Shown: positions 24,987-39,445, counted from the stretch's first letter. The stretch is 64,000 bases of DNA from Erythrocercus mccallii (GCA_013397435.1 VZRG01000182.1:736701-800700), one strand, 5' to 3'. Made by a program: numbers and translations. The notes: generated by a model from the letters alone, not told the origin.

Positions 24987-27900
24987 TTTGGAAACCACAC
25001 ATCTATCCAGAGAGTTGGAAAGACACATTAATACATCTTACTGTTGGTTCATGAGGAAGGGCTTCATGGATTCCACATTTTTAACATGCACTCTAAAATT
25101 CCATCCAAATTATCACCCTTTCTTATTAGCTTTTAGTATTCTAGTCAGGAAGAACGGGCTGGTGTCATTTAGCCACCTATATGAGTGCTTCCAGTGGAAT
25201 TTTCTGTGTGCATAAGAATGTAAGGAGAATGAGTGACACAGGCTCCACACAGTGCTTGTTTCTGCCAGGTCAGCATGATTACACAGCTTGAACCATCCAT
25301 GAGCTCACTCATTAGACAAGGAACAGGCTGATGTGAAGTCCCACCCAGTATTCCAGTGTCGTAGCTGAGTGTTTTGGGCAATTTGTTATATTCCACTTAT
25401 CTTGGCACAAAATGGCTTTTCAGAGCTGATGCACTTTCCAGAGCAAAGCAGAAGGTTCAAATACATACAGTGGCACAAGTTTTTTTATCCCAAATGGATT
25501 TTGTTAATCTCAATAACAGACTTTTCCTAAATCTGAGTTATTTTTATAAGGCATGGAATTCTTTTGTCTCCCCTATCATTGAAAGCTAAAATAATCTGCA
25601 TTCTCTTCCTTCACCAAATTTTATGAACTTGGAACATCCTTCAAGTACTACTATAAAAAATATATCCAACCCAACTGTTTGGGTTGCTTGGTCCTTATAT
25701 TATTAATCAAATTACTGAGTGTCTCAACTTCCCATAACATCCCGTGTTAATGAACTCACGGCAAAAATAAACCAGATTATTACCACAGCCAACAGCTTTC
25801 TGCATTCAGTAGCTGTCATTCTCATAGCATTGCAGGCATTGCAGAAGTATTTGTGACCTCAGGAGGGTTGGGCTAAGTATTCTAAAGCAAAAAAAAAAAG
25901 TGTCTAAAAGTAAAATAAAGATTTCAAATTATTTTTTAAGCACTTGAAATTAAATCAGTCAATATCAAGAGACAGCCAATGGTGATATGCAAAATAACAG
26001 CAATGGGTTTTCTCTGGTTTATCAGTTTATTAGTTAATTCCAGGGAACTCAACTCTGACACAAGGCTATTAGCAAGTAACACAGCCCAATAGGAGAAGAT
26101 TCCTAGAATAAATAGTTAGTGCTAAAATCTCATGAATCAAAAAGTAGTCCATATGATCTTTTAGGCAAGGATCATACAGAACTCAGTATACTTCCTGTGA
26201 CATTAGGACAATCATACAACAACATCCTTCTGAAGACACCACAGAGTTTGCAACTCCTTTCAATCTTGCTGCACAACATAACCGCTAATGTAAAAACATT
26301 CTTTTTCCTTTCAAAATTACACAATGAATAATTGGCCCGGGCCAACTCTTGTCTTCATTACAAAGTGGCTGCTGCCACTTCCTCTCAGTGGGAAGTGATC
26401 CATGTGAGATGAAGGCTGCAATTCACATTTTTAAAATAACATCTCTCCTCTTTAATGTAAAGTGATCCTCAATCATTTCACGCAGAAAAAAGAGGAAGTT
26501 GAAACTTATCCCAGCTTTTTATTCACTCTTCTATAATTAACATTTACCTATTGCCAGCTGACATGTCTTAACGTAAATGTAAAATCTGAATGTAAAATTC
26601 AGAACAGGCTGACAGGAATGAACAAGCTTACCTTATAAGAGAGTTGTACATAAGAGAAATGGTGCTAACTTCCTCCCTGGAAAAGTAGAATATGCAACAT
26701 GGAATAAGGAAAATTTTATTTCAGTGGAAGCTAGAAGAAATAAATCTTATGCGGGGAAAAGAGAGGATTTGTTCCTAAATTTAAAGAGTGCAGAATGAAC
26801 AGCAGAAGGCCACCCTGCACCGAAAGATAATAAAAACTTCCAGAACGTAGGTGTTTCGTTGGAAATACCTAGTTCTACATATCTTAGAAAAGTGCCAGCC
26901 TGAAGCAGGATTTGGATTCAGGAAAAGGGCATTCTAAATATCAGTGCAGTGACACACCCAGACAGAGAAGCAGAAGCTCATCCCTGCAGCAGGAAAGAGC
27001 AGGAAAAGGTTGAGAACAAAACCAAGAGCCACAGGAGCAATTCTCCAAGGAACAACACAGGTGAGCATTCACAGGAGCCATAAGAAGTCGTTCACACCAT
27101 GTCACAGAAAGCACAGCCTGTTCTGTTCTTTGTCAGCTCTCACCCCCAGGACACAGAGGCTGTGGCCACCCACTCAGGACCCATTTCCACTCCAGCCCTG
27201 CCACCACTGTGTAAGCCCAGCTGTGACAAGGGACTATTCCCTGACATAAGGGGTGACATGCAGGCCACAGATCCGCTCAGGATGGGCAAGTAAGCACACA
27301 GCCACAGTACTCTTTGGAGTTGAGGGCAACTTTACAAATATGAGCTGAACCAAGATAATGGCCTCAGAGCTGAAAAACTATGAATTAAAAGCCCAAACTC
27401 TTCCATTTAGATGTTTCTAAAATGAAATATTAATTTATATCCAATATTTCCTTCAAAAACATGGCCAAGAACATATTTTATGTAAGAAACTCTCCAAGCC
27501 AAAACAATCATCTTAAACCAACCAATTTATTTCATTTCAAAGCATGCATCTTTTTTCTCTTTCCTGGGGAACAAAAATGAAATTATTTTCCCTGGGTTTT
27601 TTCATCTAGTCATAAAATTGGGGGAGGCAAAAAAATAAATCCTTACGTTGCTAAAAATCTCCTAATAAAAGGCATACACTGTCTCCTTGCAGACATGCAC
27701 TAGCCCTTTGAATTTCCAACTGGAACTCTCGGTCCTGGAACCCTTCCTGCAATAATGGACTCACTGTATGTTAAATACTGAAGCAATGGAAGAGCAAAAC
27801 TGGAAGTGGGCAATAGACATAGCAGTGGGATCCAGGTTTCCTCCTTTATCCACAGAAGTTCAGCCTCACTTTTCTCCATTGCAGCTCATCCAAGACCTGC

Positions 27901-28991
27901 AGAAAACTAACTTTTGACAGGTGGTGTCAGAAGGCAAAATTCTATGTTTAGAACACTGGAAGATTATTAAAAATATATTCTCACATTTAAAAACTTCTAA
28001 CTGCATGGTATTACCATGTGCCAAAAATGATAATACAAAGCTTTAGAAAACCAAGGCATGAAAAAATGCTTTCTGTTTGCCAATGCTATCTCACTTTATT
28101 TCTTATTTAACATGTATGGGGACATGAAAAATAGAAATTCTTTGAAGCCATGAATGAATCTCACAGGTTCAAATATACCTAATATGTGTACACAGATACA
28201 TAATCACCCATATCCTTACTCAGAAAACATGTTTCATATTTTTCCCACTTTTAACAAATTTAAGTTTTCCTAGATTCACGCATGCGGCACTACCATGCTC
28301 TCCTCAGATTCTTGAGTGGACTGAATTGCTCAAAAACCTCCTAGAAAAATATTTGCAAGAGTTGAGAAATAACCTCAGGAAGTTGGACTGACACTCTTGG
28401 AATGCAAAGATCAAGGGTTTCTTTGCACTATTTTTACTGTAAACAAAGAACCCACTACAGTTGCAGTGGCATCATTGGGGGAGGTAGAGGGAGGAGATGA
28501 GGAACAGTAGGAAAGCTGGAAAAAAACACAGATAATTATTTGGAAGCCCTGAGTATATTCCTCCTGTACTCCTCACATCATTATGGCAATGAAAATACCC
28601 CAGGCCTTTTCACCAAAAGCTTAATTTCTGTCAGAATGAAGTAATAACATTACAAATTTTAGAGGCTGTTTAAAACATCTTCATGTGAAGTCAGATGTGA
28701 ATCACTAAACATTTCCCTGTTAAAAAAAAATAAAATAACAATCAAATACCAAAATACAAAGGAAAACAAAAGTAAGAGGAAGAAATAAAATGAGCTCAGT
28801 TTTCTGGCCATGTAAATCATCAGGAGTTGTTTCATCTGAAACACTAAATGCCCCAGCCATTGCTAGCATGTAGAGATAAGACATTTCCACCTCCACATGA
28901 CAGCTCATACAAACTGTTTCTTGTTTATATCCCTATTAGGAGCTCACAGCAGTCACCGAGATTGTTTCCCTTGATTTGATTCCCTCCCTGC
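24987..28991. other. AT-rich intergenic DNA
   Basis: No gene seen. A small + strand frame at 27099-27293 (64 codons) starts in a good Kozak context (ACCATGT) in a locally GC-richer patch, but its product is not recognisable. A polypurine G-rich run lies at about 28476-28510. Confidence 0.5.
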
Positions 28992-29353
28992 TCCCTATGG
29001 TTCATTTACCAAGCCCTGTACAAGGCTGTTCACGTCCCTTGGGAAGATCCAAAGCTGCCGTTTGTGCTGACAAAAGCTGCAGATAATGCTCGGCAGAGCC
29101 CTGGCCACCTCAGCGCTGGTTCTGTCACCCTCACACAGGTCACCTGCCAGGGCAAAGGGCTGGAACAATTCTCCCTGCTGCTCCCGTGTCACTGCTTTTC
29201 CCACCTCTCTCAGTCCACCAAAGACAAAACTGGCTACAGTGACAACTGAGGTGACAACTGGGATGACTGTGAGGTTGGCGTCAGCGGTTGTTCCATCCCA
29301 GGTTTCCTGGTACAGCCTTTCTGTTGCAAATAAAAGTGAGATTGCCTGAAGTA
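28992..29353 (-). other. weak coding candidate or decayed exon
   Basis: On the - strand a stop-free stretch of roughly 118 codons runs from a possible acceptor (CAG near 29354) to a TAG at about 28992. The local sequence is GC-richer than its surroundings. The reading contains a hydrophobic Val/Thr-rich segment followed by a mixed-charge segment including GKAVTREQQGELF. No family is recognised. Frames of this length are expected by chance in 64 kb, so this is only a pointer; a decayed retrocopy or chance are both possible. Confidence 0.12.
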
Positions 29354-32128
29354 CGTCTGGTTAAAACCAAAATACATTCCCAGCAATTATTTGAAACACC
29401 TCTTTTCTCATAGACACGAACATGCACAAAGCATATGTGACTGCTGGTGATGAGCCACTGCTTTTGTTGGTATTCTCTTATTGCTCAATCAAAAGCCAAA
29501 GAGGATCCCATTGTATTTCACAAGAAATGCATAAAAGTAGTTTCTTGCACAATATAATTATTACAAAAAGCTCAGCTCCAGTTAATGTTCTCTGCTAGCT
29601 GAAAAATCAGATTTTCATGTTAGTTTCTGTAAATGACTTTTAGTGAACTATTGCCAGCCTATTGTCCAACCATACACTTACTTGTACAGGGTAAAATGTA
29701 GTTGATACATGGGAGAGCTACCCATTTCTGCTCTAAAACCTAATGTAGCGGAAAAAGCCTTTAAAAGAAAAAGAAAAACAAGAAAAAGAAAACTTTGTCA
29801 GAGTTCCTGAAAAAAAGCCTTCTTCCATTGCTGAGAACACCATCAACACCACTGAAGAATGACAGCAGAATTAATTTTGGCACATGCCTACAGTTTGCAA
29901 AACTAAGCAAATATTAGGAAGAGTTAGGAAAAGAGTGGTTTGATAACATTAAAAACAAACAAGAAAAAGAATAAAGATAACCCACACTGCAAGGTTGTCT
30001 TGCGCTGCTTTCTGGTTGAAGGCCCCACCTTGTTTGGGCAATAATATAAGAGACTACAACAGCTAGTTGGTAAGAATTTACCCTGATGATAAGCTAAAGC
30101 AGATATACTGTAACATAACCAAATCAAAACACTTCAGCCAGCCATGCTTGAAAATTTACAAATATTTTACTGGCTGCAAAACCTGTTTCTTACTATACCC
30201 AAAACACAATGGAAACATTGGGGGGGGGTATTTATTCCAATGCAACTTTTTTATTGAAGTTACAGAACAGACTAATTTTTCCAGTTAAGTATTACAGGAA
30301 GGAAAATATTACAGCAGGCACAGACTTTTTTTTTTTTTATTTAAAGTATTCCCCACATCATAGTAACACTGCATTCTTTTCGTTTAATATTACAGCTTGT
30401 AGCTGTTCTAACTGGGATACAAGTCTCCTGAGTGAGTGTTAAAACACTTCGGTATTACTGTCTTAACTTCATCTGTAAAATATGAAACAAACTGGAATGG
30501 TAACACTGAACACTAAGCAACCCTCCAGAACATTCCAGCCTTTAACCTCCGTGCCAATCAGAGGTCTGTATTCATATCACAGACTGAAATAGATAATACA
30601 CGCGAAAAAAAATATGCCATAGTTGTGAAAAAAAATTGAGGACCTGCAACTACAACCAATAAATTATTCTTTCACATCTTTTGAATGTGATCAAAGAGCA
30701 GACGCTTCTAGAACATCGTCCAACAAGAAATGACAGAAATAGATATCTGAATTTGGTGTGATTCATTTGCACATGTGACCTGGGAAAGAAATCAAATAAA
30801 TATTCTGGAAGGAAATCAAAGACAAAGTCAGTCTGAAAAATTTTTAAATAAGAGCTGGAAACAATAAATGATACTTAATCTAGAGTAAGCCAAGTAACTA
30901 CAGTAGTAGAGAACCCAGAAGCATTTTCTCAAAGGCAGATGTGCAGATAGAGGCAGTAGTACTTAAAATGGACCATAGCTGAGACAATTGACATCTCTGT
31001 ACACGATACAGATGTTTTATGCAAGCAGTTAATGCCAAGTCCTAGACGGTCACTTGTGACATCTGTGACTGTTGACCCAAAAATCACTGAACAAGGGAAT
31101 TGTAGGAGTTGTTGGGGTTTTTTTGCCAAGCCCTTCATCGTTCTTATTTGTTCCTGGATGCTTTAGTAGTGAAAAATCAACACTGTTACAGAGAATCAAC
31201 AAAAAACAATTGACTCAGTCAAGAGGCTCGTGGATAAAGACCAACCCACAATTGCAGAAGTGCAAACACATCAGTAGAGAGATACTGAAACATTTGGTTC
31301 ACCTCTTTATTTGCTCCCGTCTCATCCAAGTTCAACAGCAAAGGAAAAGTGATTATTGCAAAATTTCAGAAACTATAGAACGCCTCTTAATCAAGAATCC
31401 AAAAGCAGTTTTGGAGAATACAGCACTGAGAATTTGGTCTCAGGAGAATTCTCCTAGCTGGAGCCTAGGAAGGAAACTATAGAGATGTCTGAAGTAGACT
31501 GTGGGATTAAACATTGTCACACATGTCACTCATTTCATTGTCTTTGTCAGCAGAATTTAGCACAGAACCTCGTTTGTTCCTCCTCTCCTTTCTCCAGTCT
31601 TCAATATTTTCATCTGCTGCAGACATTTCTTACAATCACATAATAAGATTGTTTCACTTTATGCTTGACTTTTCTTCCATCCTTACATGGCATTGTATAT
31701 TCTTAAAGTAAAAACAGTCATCTACGCTAAAGTATGGCAGTGCTGAACTTAGTTTGGGGCTTGCCTGGGAACTGCAACTTTGTAAATTCAGGCTCCAGCA
31801 GTGTTAAAGTTCTTTTGAAAGTAGGTCTCTTCTGGCTGAACAATAATGAGGACTGAATTCTAGGATTTTCTTTCTAACTTAATCTGTTTATTTCTCCTGA
31901 AAAGAAAGTCAGCTTTGTATTTTGTTTTAAAGCAAGAAAGAAATTATGCAATTAAAGAAATTAAATAAAGCAAAGGGGATAGAAAACATTAGATGTGGAG
32001 AAGAATAAATGAAAGGATGATGAAAATGAATGAAAATAAAAATGGGAATGTCAAATCAAACATAAAAATTCTACTGGTTTCATTTCTGCAAAAGAACAGT
32101 CTGGAGTATTCAGGTAAACTATAGATAT
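29354..32128. other. AT-rich intergenic DNA
   Basis: No gene seen. It holds an AAAAG-type purine run (about 29762-29793), a G run at about 30220-30228 and a T run at about 30327-30338. The + strand frame 31072-31482 (136 codons) has no recognisable product. Confidence 0.5.
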
Positions 32129-32326
32129 TCAGTGTAGTTCATAGGGCTGCATCCTGATGTCAAACTTCACCTGTTCTGTCAGCACCAGCATCTGCCTCTC
32201 CATGTAACCCACCCCACTGTGCTCTGTTTTGCAGATCACTTCTTTATAAACTCCCTCTGGGCAGTCTCCAGTGGGTGTATTCCATTCCAGTCTGGGGTTT
32301 GAGCCGCTCTTTCCCATCCAGTGTCG
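32129..32326 (-). other. candidate 3'-terminal coding exon, unidentified
   Basis: Read on the - strand, a pyrimidine-rich acceptor (CCTTTCTGTTCTCACAG) ends at 32327. It is followed by 65 codons in phase 0 (start RHWMGKSGSNPRLEW, end FDIRMQPYELH) and a stop at 32129-32131. The protein is soluble and of mixed composition with two cysteines, unlike the low-complexity frames around it. No family is recognised. No upstream partner exon is proven, and the alternative phase is also open for about 30 codons. This could be a real terminal exon, a decayed one, or chance. Confidence 0.18.
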
Positions 32327-33883
32327 CTGTGAGAACAGAAAGGTTGCTTCTCACAGGTGAGATGTCTCCAGGAAGACTTGGAAAAACCTCCAGAGGTTCA
32401 GTCATGGCCTTGCAACTCCTCCAAGTGTAGGACCTTATGCTGCATGCTTTTGGCTCTTTGCAAAAAGTGTGTTATCACAGTCAGAATATGGCTCTCGAAG
32501 GTCCAAATTCTATTTTTATTTCTAGAAGTAATTTTTAATAACTCCCTAGGAAAAGAGAGGGCCATTTTTAAGAAACATTATCTCTAATATCATCTATATA
32601 CAGATGCATGAAGCCAGACTTTTTGAGGCAAACGGAACACATTTAGACACTGAAATAAAGGTCAGATTCCCAGAAATGATCAGCAGCTGGAAGCTCTCAC
32701 CACCCTCAACCCACTAAGCTCTTGGAAACACAGCAATATATATAGACACCTAAACAAGAGCTGAATTGTTCCGAAAATCTGGTCCCAATTGTGCATACTA
32801 ACATCTCCTGGATACCCACTCAGTGGGACCTGAGACGCTGACTTACCTACAGCTCCCACTGACTGTGAATCCCTGCCACTGAAAACCAGAGCCACAGCTG
32901 CCGGAGTGGAGACTGCCGTGCTTCCAAACATGAAAATTGGCTTTTGCATTTTGAATCTGAAAATATTCATCTTTGGTCCAGCCACATATGATTTAATTTG
33001 TTAGTGTTTTTCAAGGACCCGGTGCTGAAAGTTAGAAATTACAAGGATGTACTAAAACTTATTAATGACACCCTCTAAAAAAAAAATGAGCCCAACTTTC
33101 AGGGCTCCAGAAGCACCCATTTAAGTTAAATAGTTTTGTTAGTGAAAATTCCACTGTATTCTAGGAAAATGAGGGAGGAGGGGAGCTTTCTGCTGGGAAT
33201 TTTCAGCTGGGTATGATTTTGATTCCTTTTATACACACCATAAGTATTTCATGACTTTGAAACCATCTATTTTTTCCAGTTAAGATGTTAATAAAAAAAA
33301 AAGGCAATCGATCACACAGGGATGATCTTAAAAAGTCAACATCAACCTCAGTTCAGTGTTGACACTTTAGAGCTTATTTTCCAAATACTTTATTTCCCAC
33401 CTCATAGAATTAACATTTTCATCAATTGTCACTGCAACATAATGGAGTTAGTACAAAACAAGGATTTTTCTCATGACTGACATAGCATGTGGTTGCCCTC
33501 AATTTAGCTTATGCTAAAATAACCCCAAAATTGACAAGGATGTTTCCCATCCATGCTTCGACTTCCATACTCCAGCCCTGCCATGATTTCTGTGATAGTT
33601 TTGTGTACTGGATTTGAAAGCACAGTAGTGATACTACTTGAAAAATATCACTTTGATTTTTAAATGTAATAAAATGTAAGAGTCCTACAGTTTCCCATCA
33701 GAATGCACTGCTTCCATCTCCTCACAGAGTTTTTTCCTCAGGAGAGGCAAAAGAATAGAACTTAAAATGCAACAATAATAAGCTACCATAATAATGAATC
33801 CTAGCCCATTTTTTTTCATTAATGCAATGCAAAAGACTTAACAATAGCTGATGAAATTGCATCTAGAACAACCTCCTTGCACA
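32327..33883. other. AT-rich intergenic DNA
   Basis: Nothing supported beyond short A runs (for example about 33294-33302). Confidence 0.5.
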
Positions 33884-33913
33884 ATATAAGTATACTTATA
33901 AGTATACTTATAT
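33884..33913. repeat. 30-bp perfect palindrome
   Basis: Thirty bases built from two TAAGTATACTTA half-units equal their own reverse complement, with no central spacer. The following 30 bases (to about 33943) repeat TACTTA/TAAGTA words imperfectly. It could extrude as a hairpin or cruciform. It may simply be AT slippage sequence. Confidence 0.9.
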
Positions 33914-36515
33914 ACTTACTCTAATACTTATATTAGACCAGCTGTAAATTGAACTGCATCATTTCTGTTGTATTAGGATACATGCATGAGGAAATAGACA
34001 GAATATTTTCTCACAATACCTTTGAAGAAGAATTAAAAGAAAAAAAAGGAAATTTAAGTGAGCCTCTGACAACTGTCAGTATTTTAAACTACAAATTAAG
34101 TTTCCTATAATTAATTTCAGTTTGCACTTCAAAAAAAGATAAAGAGATTTTAAAAATTGTCTTAATACTTCTGAATATATTCACAACCTGGACTATAAGC
34201 ACTAAAACTACTGAAATAAACCCATTTTATGTACTTGAGTAATTTTTTTATTTGCATATAAATGTTAAATTTTAGCCTAAGTACTCAACTGTGATTATCA
34301 TCCAGCATACACAGACTTTTCCCTTCACGATGGCAGACGATTTTTCTTGGGGGCAGTGCTGGAGTTTTTTGGGGCTTTTTTTGGAGGGAGAGAGATTGCT
34401 GATTTCAGGGATACTAAAACAAAAGTGTATTTCCATAAGCATATCAGCCTTTTAACTCAGTCTCTCATTGCAAATTGTATATCCCTGTGACTGATGAAGA
34501 CACAAACTCGATGGACTTTAGAACACCAAAGGACTACGCTGATAAATATTTGGGGGAGGAGAAGGCACAACCTGAAGAGGAGGGTGCCTCCCTGTGGCAA
34601 ACAAACACAGGAGAGACCAGGCAAACTACTGAGCCTTAGTTCCAGTTTGGTTTTCCATCAACCCTGTTCTATGGGCAAATGGATTATGAAACGTTTGCCC
34701 TCCGTTTCCAGAACCATTGGGAAGCATAACTGGGTATTTCTGGTACCCTCATATGGACTCAAGCAGCCATAGCATCAAAGGTTCCTCTGAGCACACTCTC
34801 TCTCCTCTTTAGGATGTGGCAGAAAATAGCCAGGGCAAAAACACACCCAAACCACACACACAGATAGAGAAAAGAAAAATAAACCTACAGAGCATCCATA
34901 CAGGCAAAAGGCCTCACAATTTTTCCCAACTCTGGGACTTTAAAGTTTTAAGCTTAGGCTGTATTTTGATTTTTAATTAAAACAAATTGAATTACACCAA
35001 GCTTCTCTCCTGGCGTCATCCTAATATAGATACAGGCACATTTTTACGAATTCAGACAATTTTTTTGCTGATCACCAGTTAACATCTACTCTTTCTTAAT
35101 GCCCCCTTTTCATTCTCTGCTTCTAGTTCTTCCAAATTAGTTCCCTGCTCAGTTCTACTCTTGTAAGGACTCCATAGTGCCTTTATCACAATTTCCTTTC
35201 TCCTTACTTTTCCACGTATCTTGAAGCATGTTGCTTTTAAAACTAACTCTGAAGTTATCACAGCAATAGTTGGCCTTGTGCCACTGTTTTGTTCGAACCT
35301 AATTAGCCAGTTGGATCTCTAGGAATAACTATATTTTTATCTGAATGAAGACTGCATTAGCAACAGTCAAGGTAATTACATTACCCAGATAGCATCATCC
35401 CATATAGGTTGTTGAAGCATTTTTGGATGTTTTATCTTATTTCAGAAACAAATATTTTTAAGAGAGAAAAGTTTTTTGTTTTTTTTTTATCTCATTCTCG
35501 TTAGCTTGCTTTTCCTTTCTTCACTGGTAGAGAGGAAAAATGACAGAAAGAAATGGAGGGACTAAAATCAGAAACCAGCTACACCAAATAGTTTCTAGAA
35601 ATTATAATTTTTGAACAAAATTTATCCTTTTTGTTGGATTAATTATTATTCAGGTGGCTTATTATTTTTATAAGTATTCACAACTGTTCTGGTAAGTGCC
35701 TTTTCCTATGGCAGCACAGCACAGGCTTACCCAAAAATTGCATCTCTGCTCTCAGTCGCTTAATGCTACACCATCCTGTTGGATGGGCAAAGATTATACC
35801 CTCCCAGATTAGTCTCTGTCTTCTAAAAATTCTGTTCATTCAACAATTAATCCGCACTCACGTGCTCTTGTTGAGTGTGTGCAGCTCTTGCTCCCTCAGA
35901 TTCTACCTGAAATATTTAGCTACTACTTTTTCAAGACATTGCTAAATAGGCAAATCAAAGACAAGAACTGATAATTTGTTTTGCAATATAAATTAACCAA
36001 GAGACAATTTTCCATTTCTAGGTTTGTGTCTACCCTCTCAAGCTCTGTCTACTCATAAAAAAATCAGTGCATGCTACAAATAAACCCTTTAGCATTGTAT
36101 TTTGGACCAAAGGTCTAGATAAATCAGCTATTTATTTGAAAAGAAACCAAAAAAAAGGAAATAATTTCTTCATTGTATTAAATCTAGAGGTCAACAACAG
36201 ATCAGGCTTTTCAAAGTCTTGCCCATGTTTACTCTTTTAAGTTCTCATACTCTTGAATAGCTCATTTAGAAGAGAGTTGAGATTAAAATGCCTTAGCAAA
36301 CGAGAATGAGAACCACAGAAGTTAAAGTAGGAAAAGATCTGCATTGAGGCATACAATCTGCCCCTGCAGATGTAGGATTGTTCCCTACACAGTGCATTTT
36401 TACTTCAAAGGGAAAACTGCAACTTTCCAATTGTGTCCAAAAGGGAAATGTTCAGCAGCTCTTTAGAAGGAGCCTGGGCTGCATCAGTTTCCAGCTCCAC
36501 ACTGCAGAGAGGGTT
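33914..36515. other. AT-rich intergenic DNA
   Basis: No gene seen. Frames are at most 92 codons and unremarkable. T runs occur near 34362-34383 and 35471-35490. Confidence 0.5.
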
Positions 36516-36549
36516 AAAAATAAAAAAAAAAAAAAAAAAACAAAAAAAA
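36516..36549 (+). repeat. poly(A) tract
   Basis: An A-rich tract with one uninterrupted run of 19 A. The sequence before it is not recognised as a LINE, SINE or processed gene, so it is best called simple repeat. A retroposition tail is possible but no target-site duplication is evident. Confidence 0.8.
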
Positions 36550-39295
36550 TGCATTTCAGATGGGAGGAGAACACAAGAGCCCACCGAGTGACATGGCTGC
36601 TGTTGGGCAAGGAGGAGAGAGGAATGTTGAGCCAGAAGAGTGGATTTTATGCTGCTGGTGGCTAAATATGTGGCCCTGTGTTGAAATTCCTACTGCTGCC
36701 TGTGCCATAGAAGGGAGGATGGGAATGTGGCTGCAGCTGGTTCAACCCAAGGCAGTTGGCACCAACCTGCAGTGCCAGGAGGAGTAAAACACCAGCAAGG
36801 GCAGAGAGACGAGCTGAACACACACTGAGCCTGAGCATTTCCTCCATTGCCCTCCATGGGCAAAGTCTGCAGGCATGTGATCATAATATTTACAGAAGGA
36901 GAGTAATACAGACAAGCTTTAGATGTTAAATCAATTGTGTTTCAGTGCTGTGCCTCCAAGCTTCATTAATTCTTGTTATTCTCGAGGCTTTAATTAGCCT
37001 TGAAGGAAGAAATAATCAGTTCCCAAAAGATTTCTTCCCTCTGTGTGCTGCACGTAATGATAGGAAAAACCAAATCATGATATTTCAATAGGAAGATATT
37101 AGAAAAGAATATAATAATACATAGAGAAAAATGAGGAATAAATTCAATGTATGCATCCTGTATCTGATGTGCCCATTGTGTTGATAGAGGTTGGCTTATT
37201 TTTTTTTCTCTGTGATAATGCCCCATGTCTTTAATGAGAGATTGAAGCTCTGCTCTATCAGGTGCTTTACAAACACAGGGAAGCATCTGGACCCCACTGC
37301 AAAATGTTACAGCTCAATTAAAATCATTCCCAAAGCCCAGCAAATCTATGTCACAGTTGAAATTTGTGTACTGTGTGAAACTTCCACATCACAAAAATAA
37401 TTTCTTTTTTTTCTTTAATCAAATGAAAAATATCAGAATTTTAATTCATTTAAGGGCTAATAAGTTGCTCTGCATCCAATTGAACTCATTGAAAAAAAAA
37501 TCCTAAGCACTACTGTTTCTTGAGCCACCTAAAACTATAATGCACCTAATTAGAAGACTCATTCAGTCCTTTAAAAACATTTCAAATTTTTATGACACAA
37601 CAGCTCAGTGAAAATTATTTCAGTACTGAGATTTTACACATCTTACCTAGCAACTTCAGGAATCAGTTATGCAAGCCTGCTTACCAAAGACATACATAAA
37701 CATATGTAGACCAACATGAAATGAACCCTTTCAACATAAATATGAACTCAATTCTTTCTCTTCTATTTATGGAAAAGCCATTTTAATGTTAGTTATCCAT
37801 CTTATTCAGGCTTCTTGCAAACTTTTCATAAGTCTATTCTCCCACCATACCAATCTCTTGTTATTACTCTTCTGCTTGCTTATCCTGCACATTCCTGTAA
37901 TTCTATCAGATACTACTAAAGATTCAGTACATGATTTTAAATTGTATTTGATACAGAAAATCACATATCACTGAAATTCAAACATAAAGCAAAAATAGTT
38001 TATCCTTATAAATTCAGGATATGTACACAAAACCTCCATAAAAACTTGTGCATGTATGATGATAGCAGTTCTTCACTTTGGGTAAAATAGGCATCTGAAA
38101 GATCAAGATAAAAGAAAAAAAACAACCATCTCTTAGAAAAGATAAAATTATCCTTTTGCAATCTAGGTGAAAAATTTTGATTTAAGTGGTGCAGGATCAC
38201 TGCCTGGTTGCAGAGAACTTTTCCTGCAGTGGCTTTTCCTGCACGCTACCCTAAGAGGAAATAAGATTGAATGTTAAACAAATTTTTCACTACAATAGTA
38301 AAATAAACTTTCAATATATAATGAAAGCAATAAATAATAGATTGTAGCTGTCAACCTAAAACAATTTTAAAGGCAGAATAATTCTTATCCAAACACACTC
38401 AACTGGGCTAACAGGCTAAGTCAGGGGTTTTGGTTTTAAAATACACCAAAAAACTTCAGATATTTTTTCCTCTGTTCTAGAGCCCGCTCTAGGCAGATGA
38501 AACTTATCATGGTTATCATTATATTCTGAACTAGTCTATTTGAAAATAATTTTGAAGTCAAGGTCTTGTGATACTTTATGACCTCCTTTACTCTTCCTCT
38601 GAAATATTCTTGGATGGACTTAAAAGAGAGCTGCACATATGGTCTACCGGATTAAACAAGGAGGTAGGAAGGTCAGATTATTACCAGAATAATTTATATT
38701 TCCTTTTGCATTGGCTGGCTTTTACATGAGCTGTAAATAAATGAGACTCCCCAAAATTTATAGTCAGCTATGCTTGGGATTGAAAATCAGACTAGGAGAA
38801 AAGAGATTTTACACTAACCAGAAAACAGAAATCATGACCAAAAACTGGAGACGAGCAGATGGCAATTACAAAGCTCTTACCCTGCACCTGGAATGCAGCT
38901 CCTCCTGCAGCATATGCTTCACCTATTGTACTGATCTAAGTTAGTATTTCAAATTTTGAAATTTGTTGTCATTTTATCAGGGAGGAGAGATCTTGTTTCT
39001 TTAGCCTCTCCACAGCAGTGAAGACAACCACTCAGTGATCATTATAGTGTACTCCTGCAACTGAAGGCTACACTCCACTACAAGAAACTGTGCTGGCCAT
39101 TTCATGACAGCCTGATTCCTCTTTAAGAAGTTTCTTGCTAAAATTTCCTGGAAAGACCCCGTTACCTAGGATAGTCTGTGATATATGCACAAAACAGGCT
39201 CACTTTAAAAGGTGTATGTTCTGCAATAATCCTAGCAAAGCTGATCTTTCAGAAAAAATCTATGTAGAATAAGGACACCTTTTCACGGAATTTTT
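36550..39295. other. AT-rich intergenic DNA
   Basis: The first 250 bases are moderately GC-rich with short overlapping frames on both strands. The rest is AT-rich. No gene is supported. Confidence 0.5.
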
Positions 39296-39330
39296 AAACA
39301 AAACAAAACAAAACAAAACACACACACACA
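39296..39330. repeat. compound microsatellite (AAACA)5(CA)6
   Basis: Five AAACA units at 39296-39320 run directly into CA dinucleotides to 39330. It is a typical length-variable compound microsatellite. Confidence 0.9.
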
Positions 39331-39445
39331 TTCCCCAGAAAAAAAAATTAAAATAGGAGGAACTTTCTATTCTGCATTCTCCAATCATCCCTAAGAAATG
39401 AGGATTAATAACTAGTTGCCTACAGGCAAGCTGTTATAGAATTAC

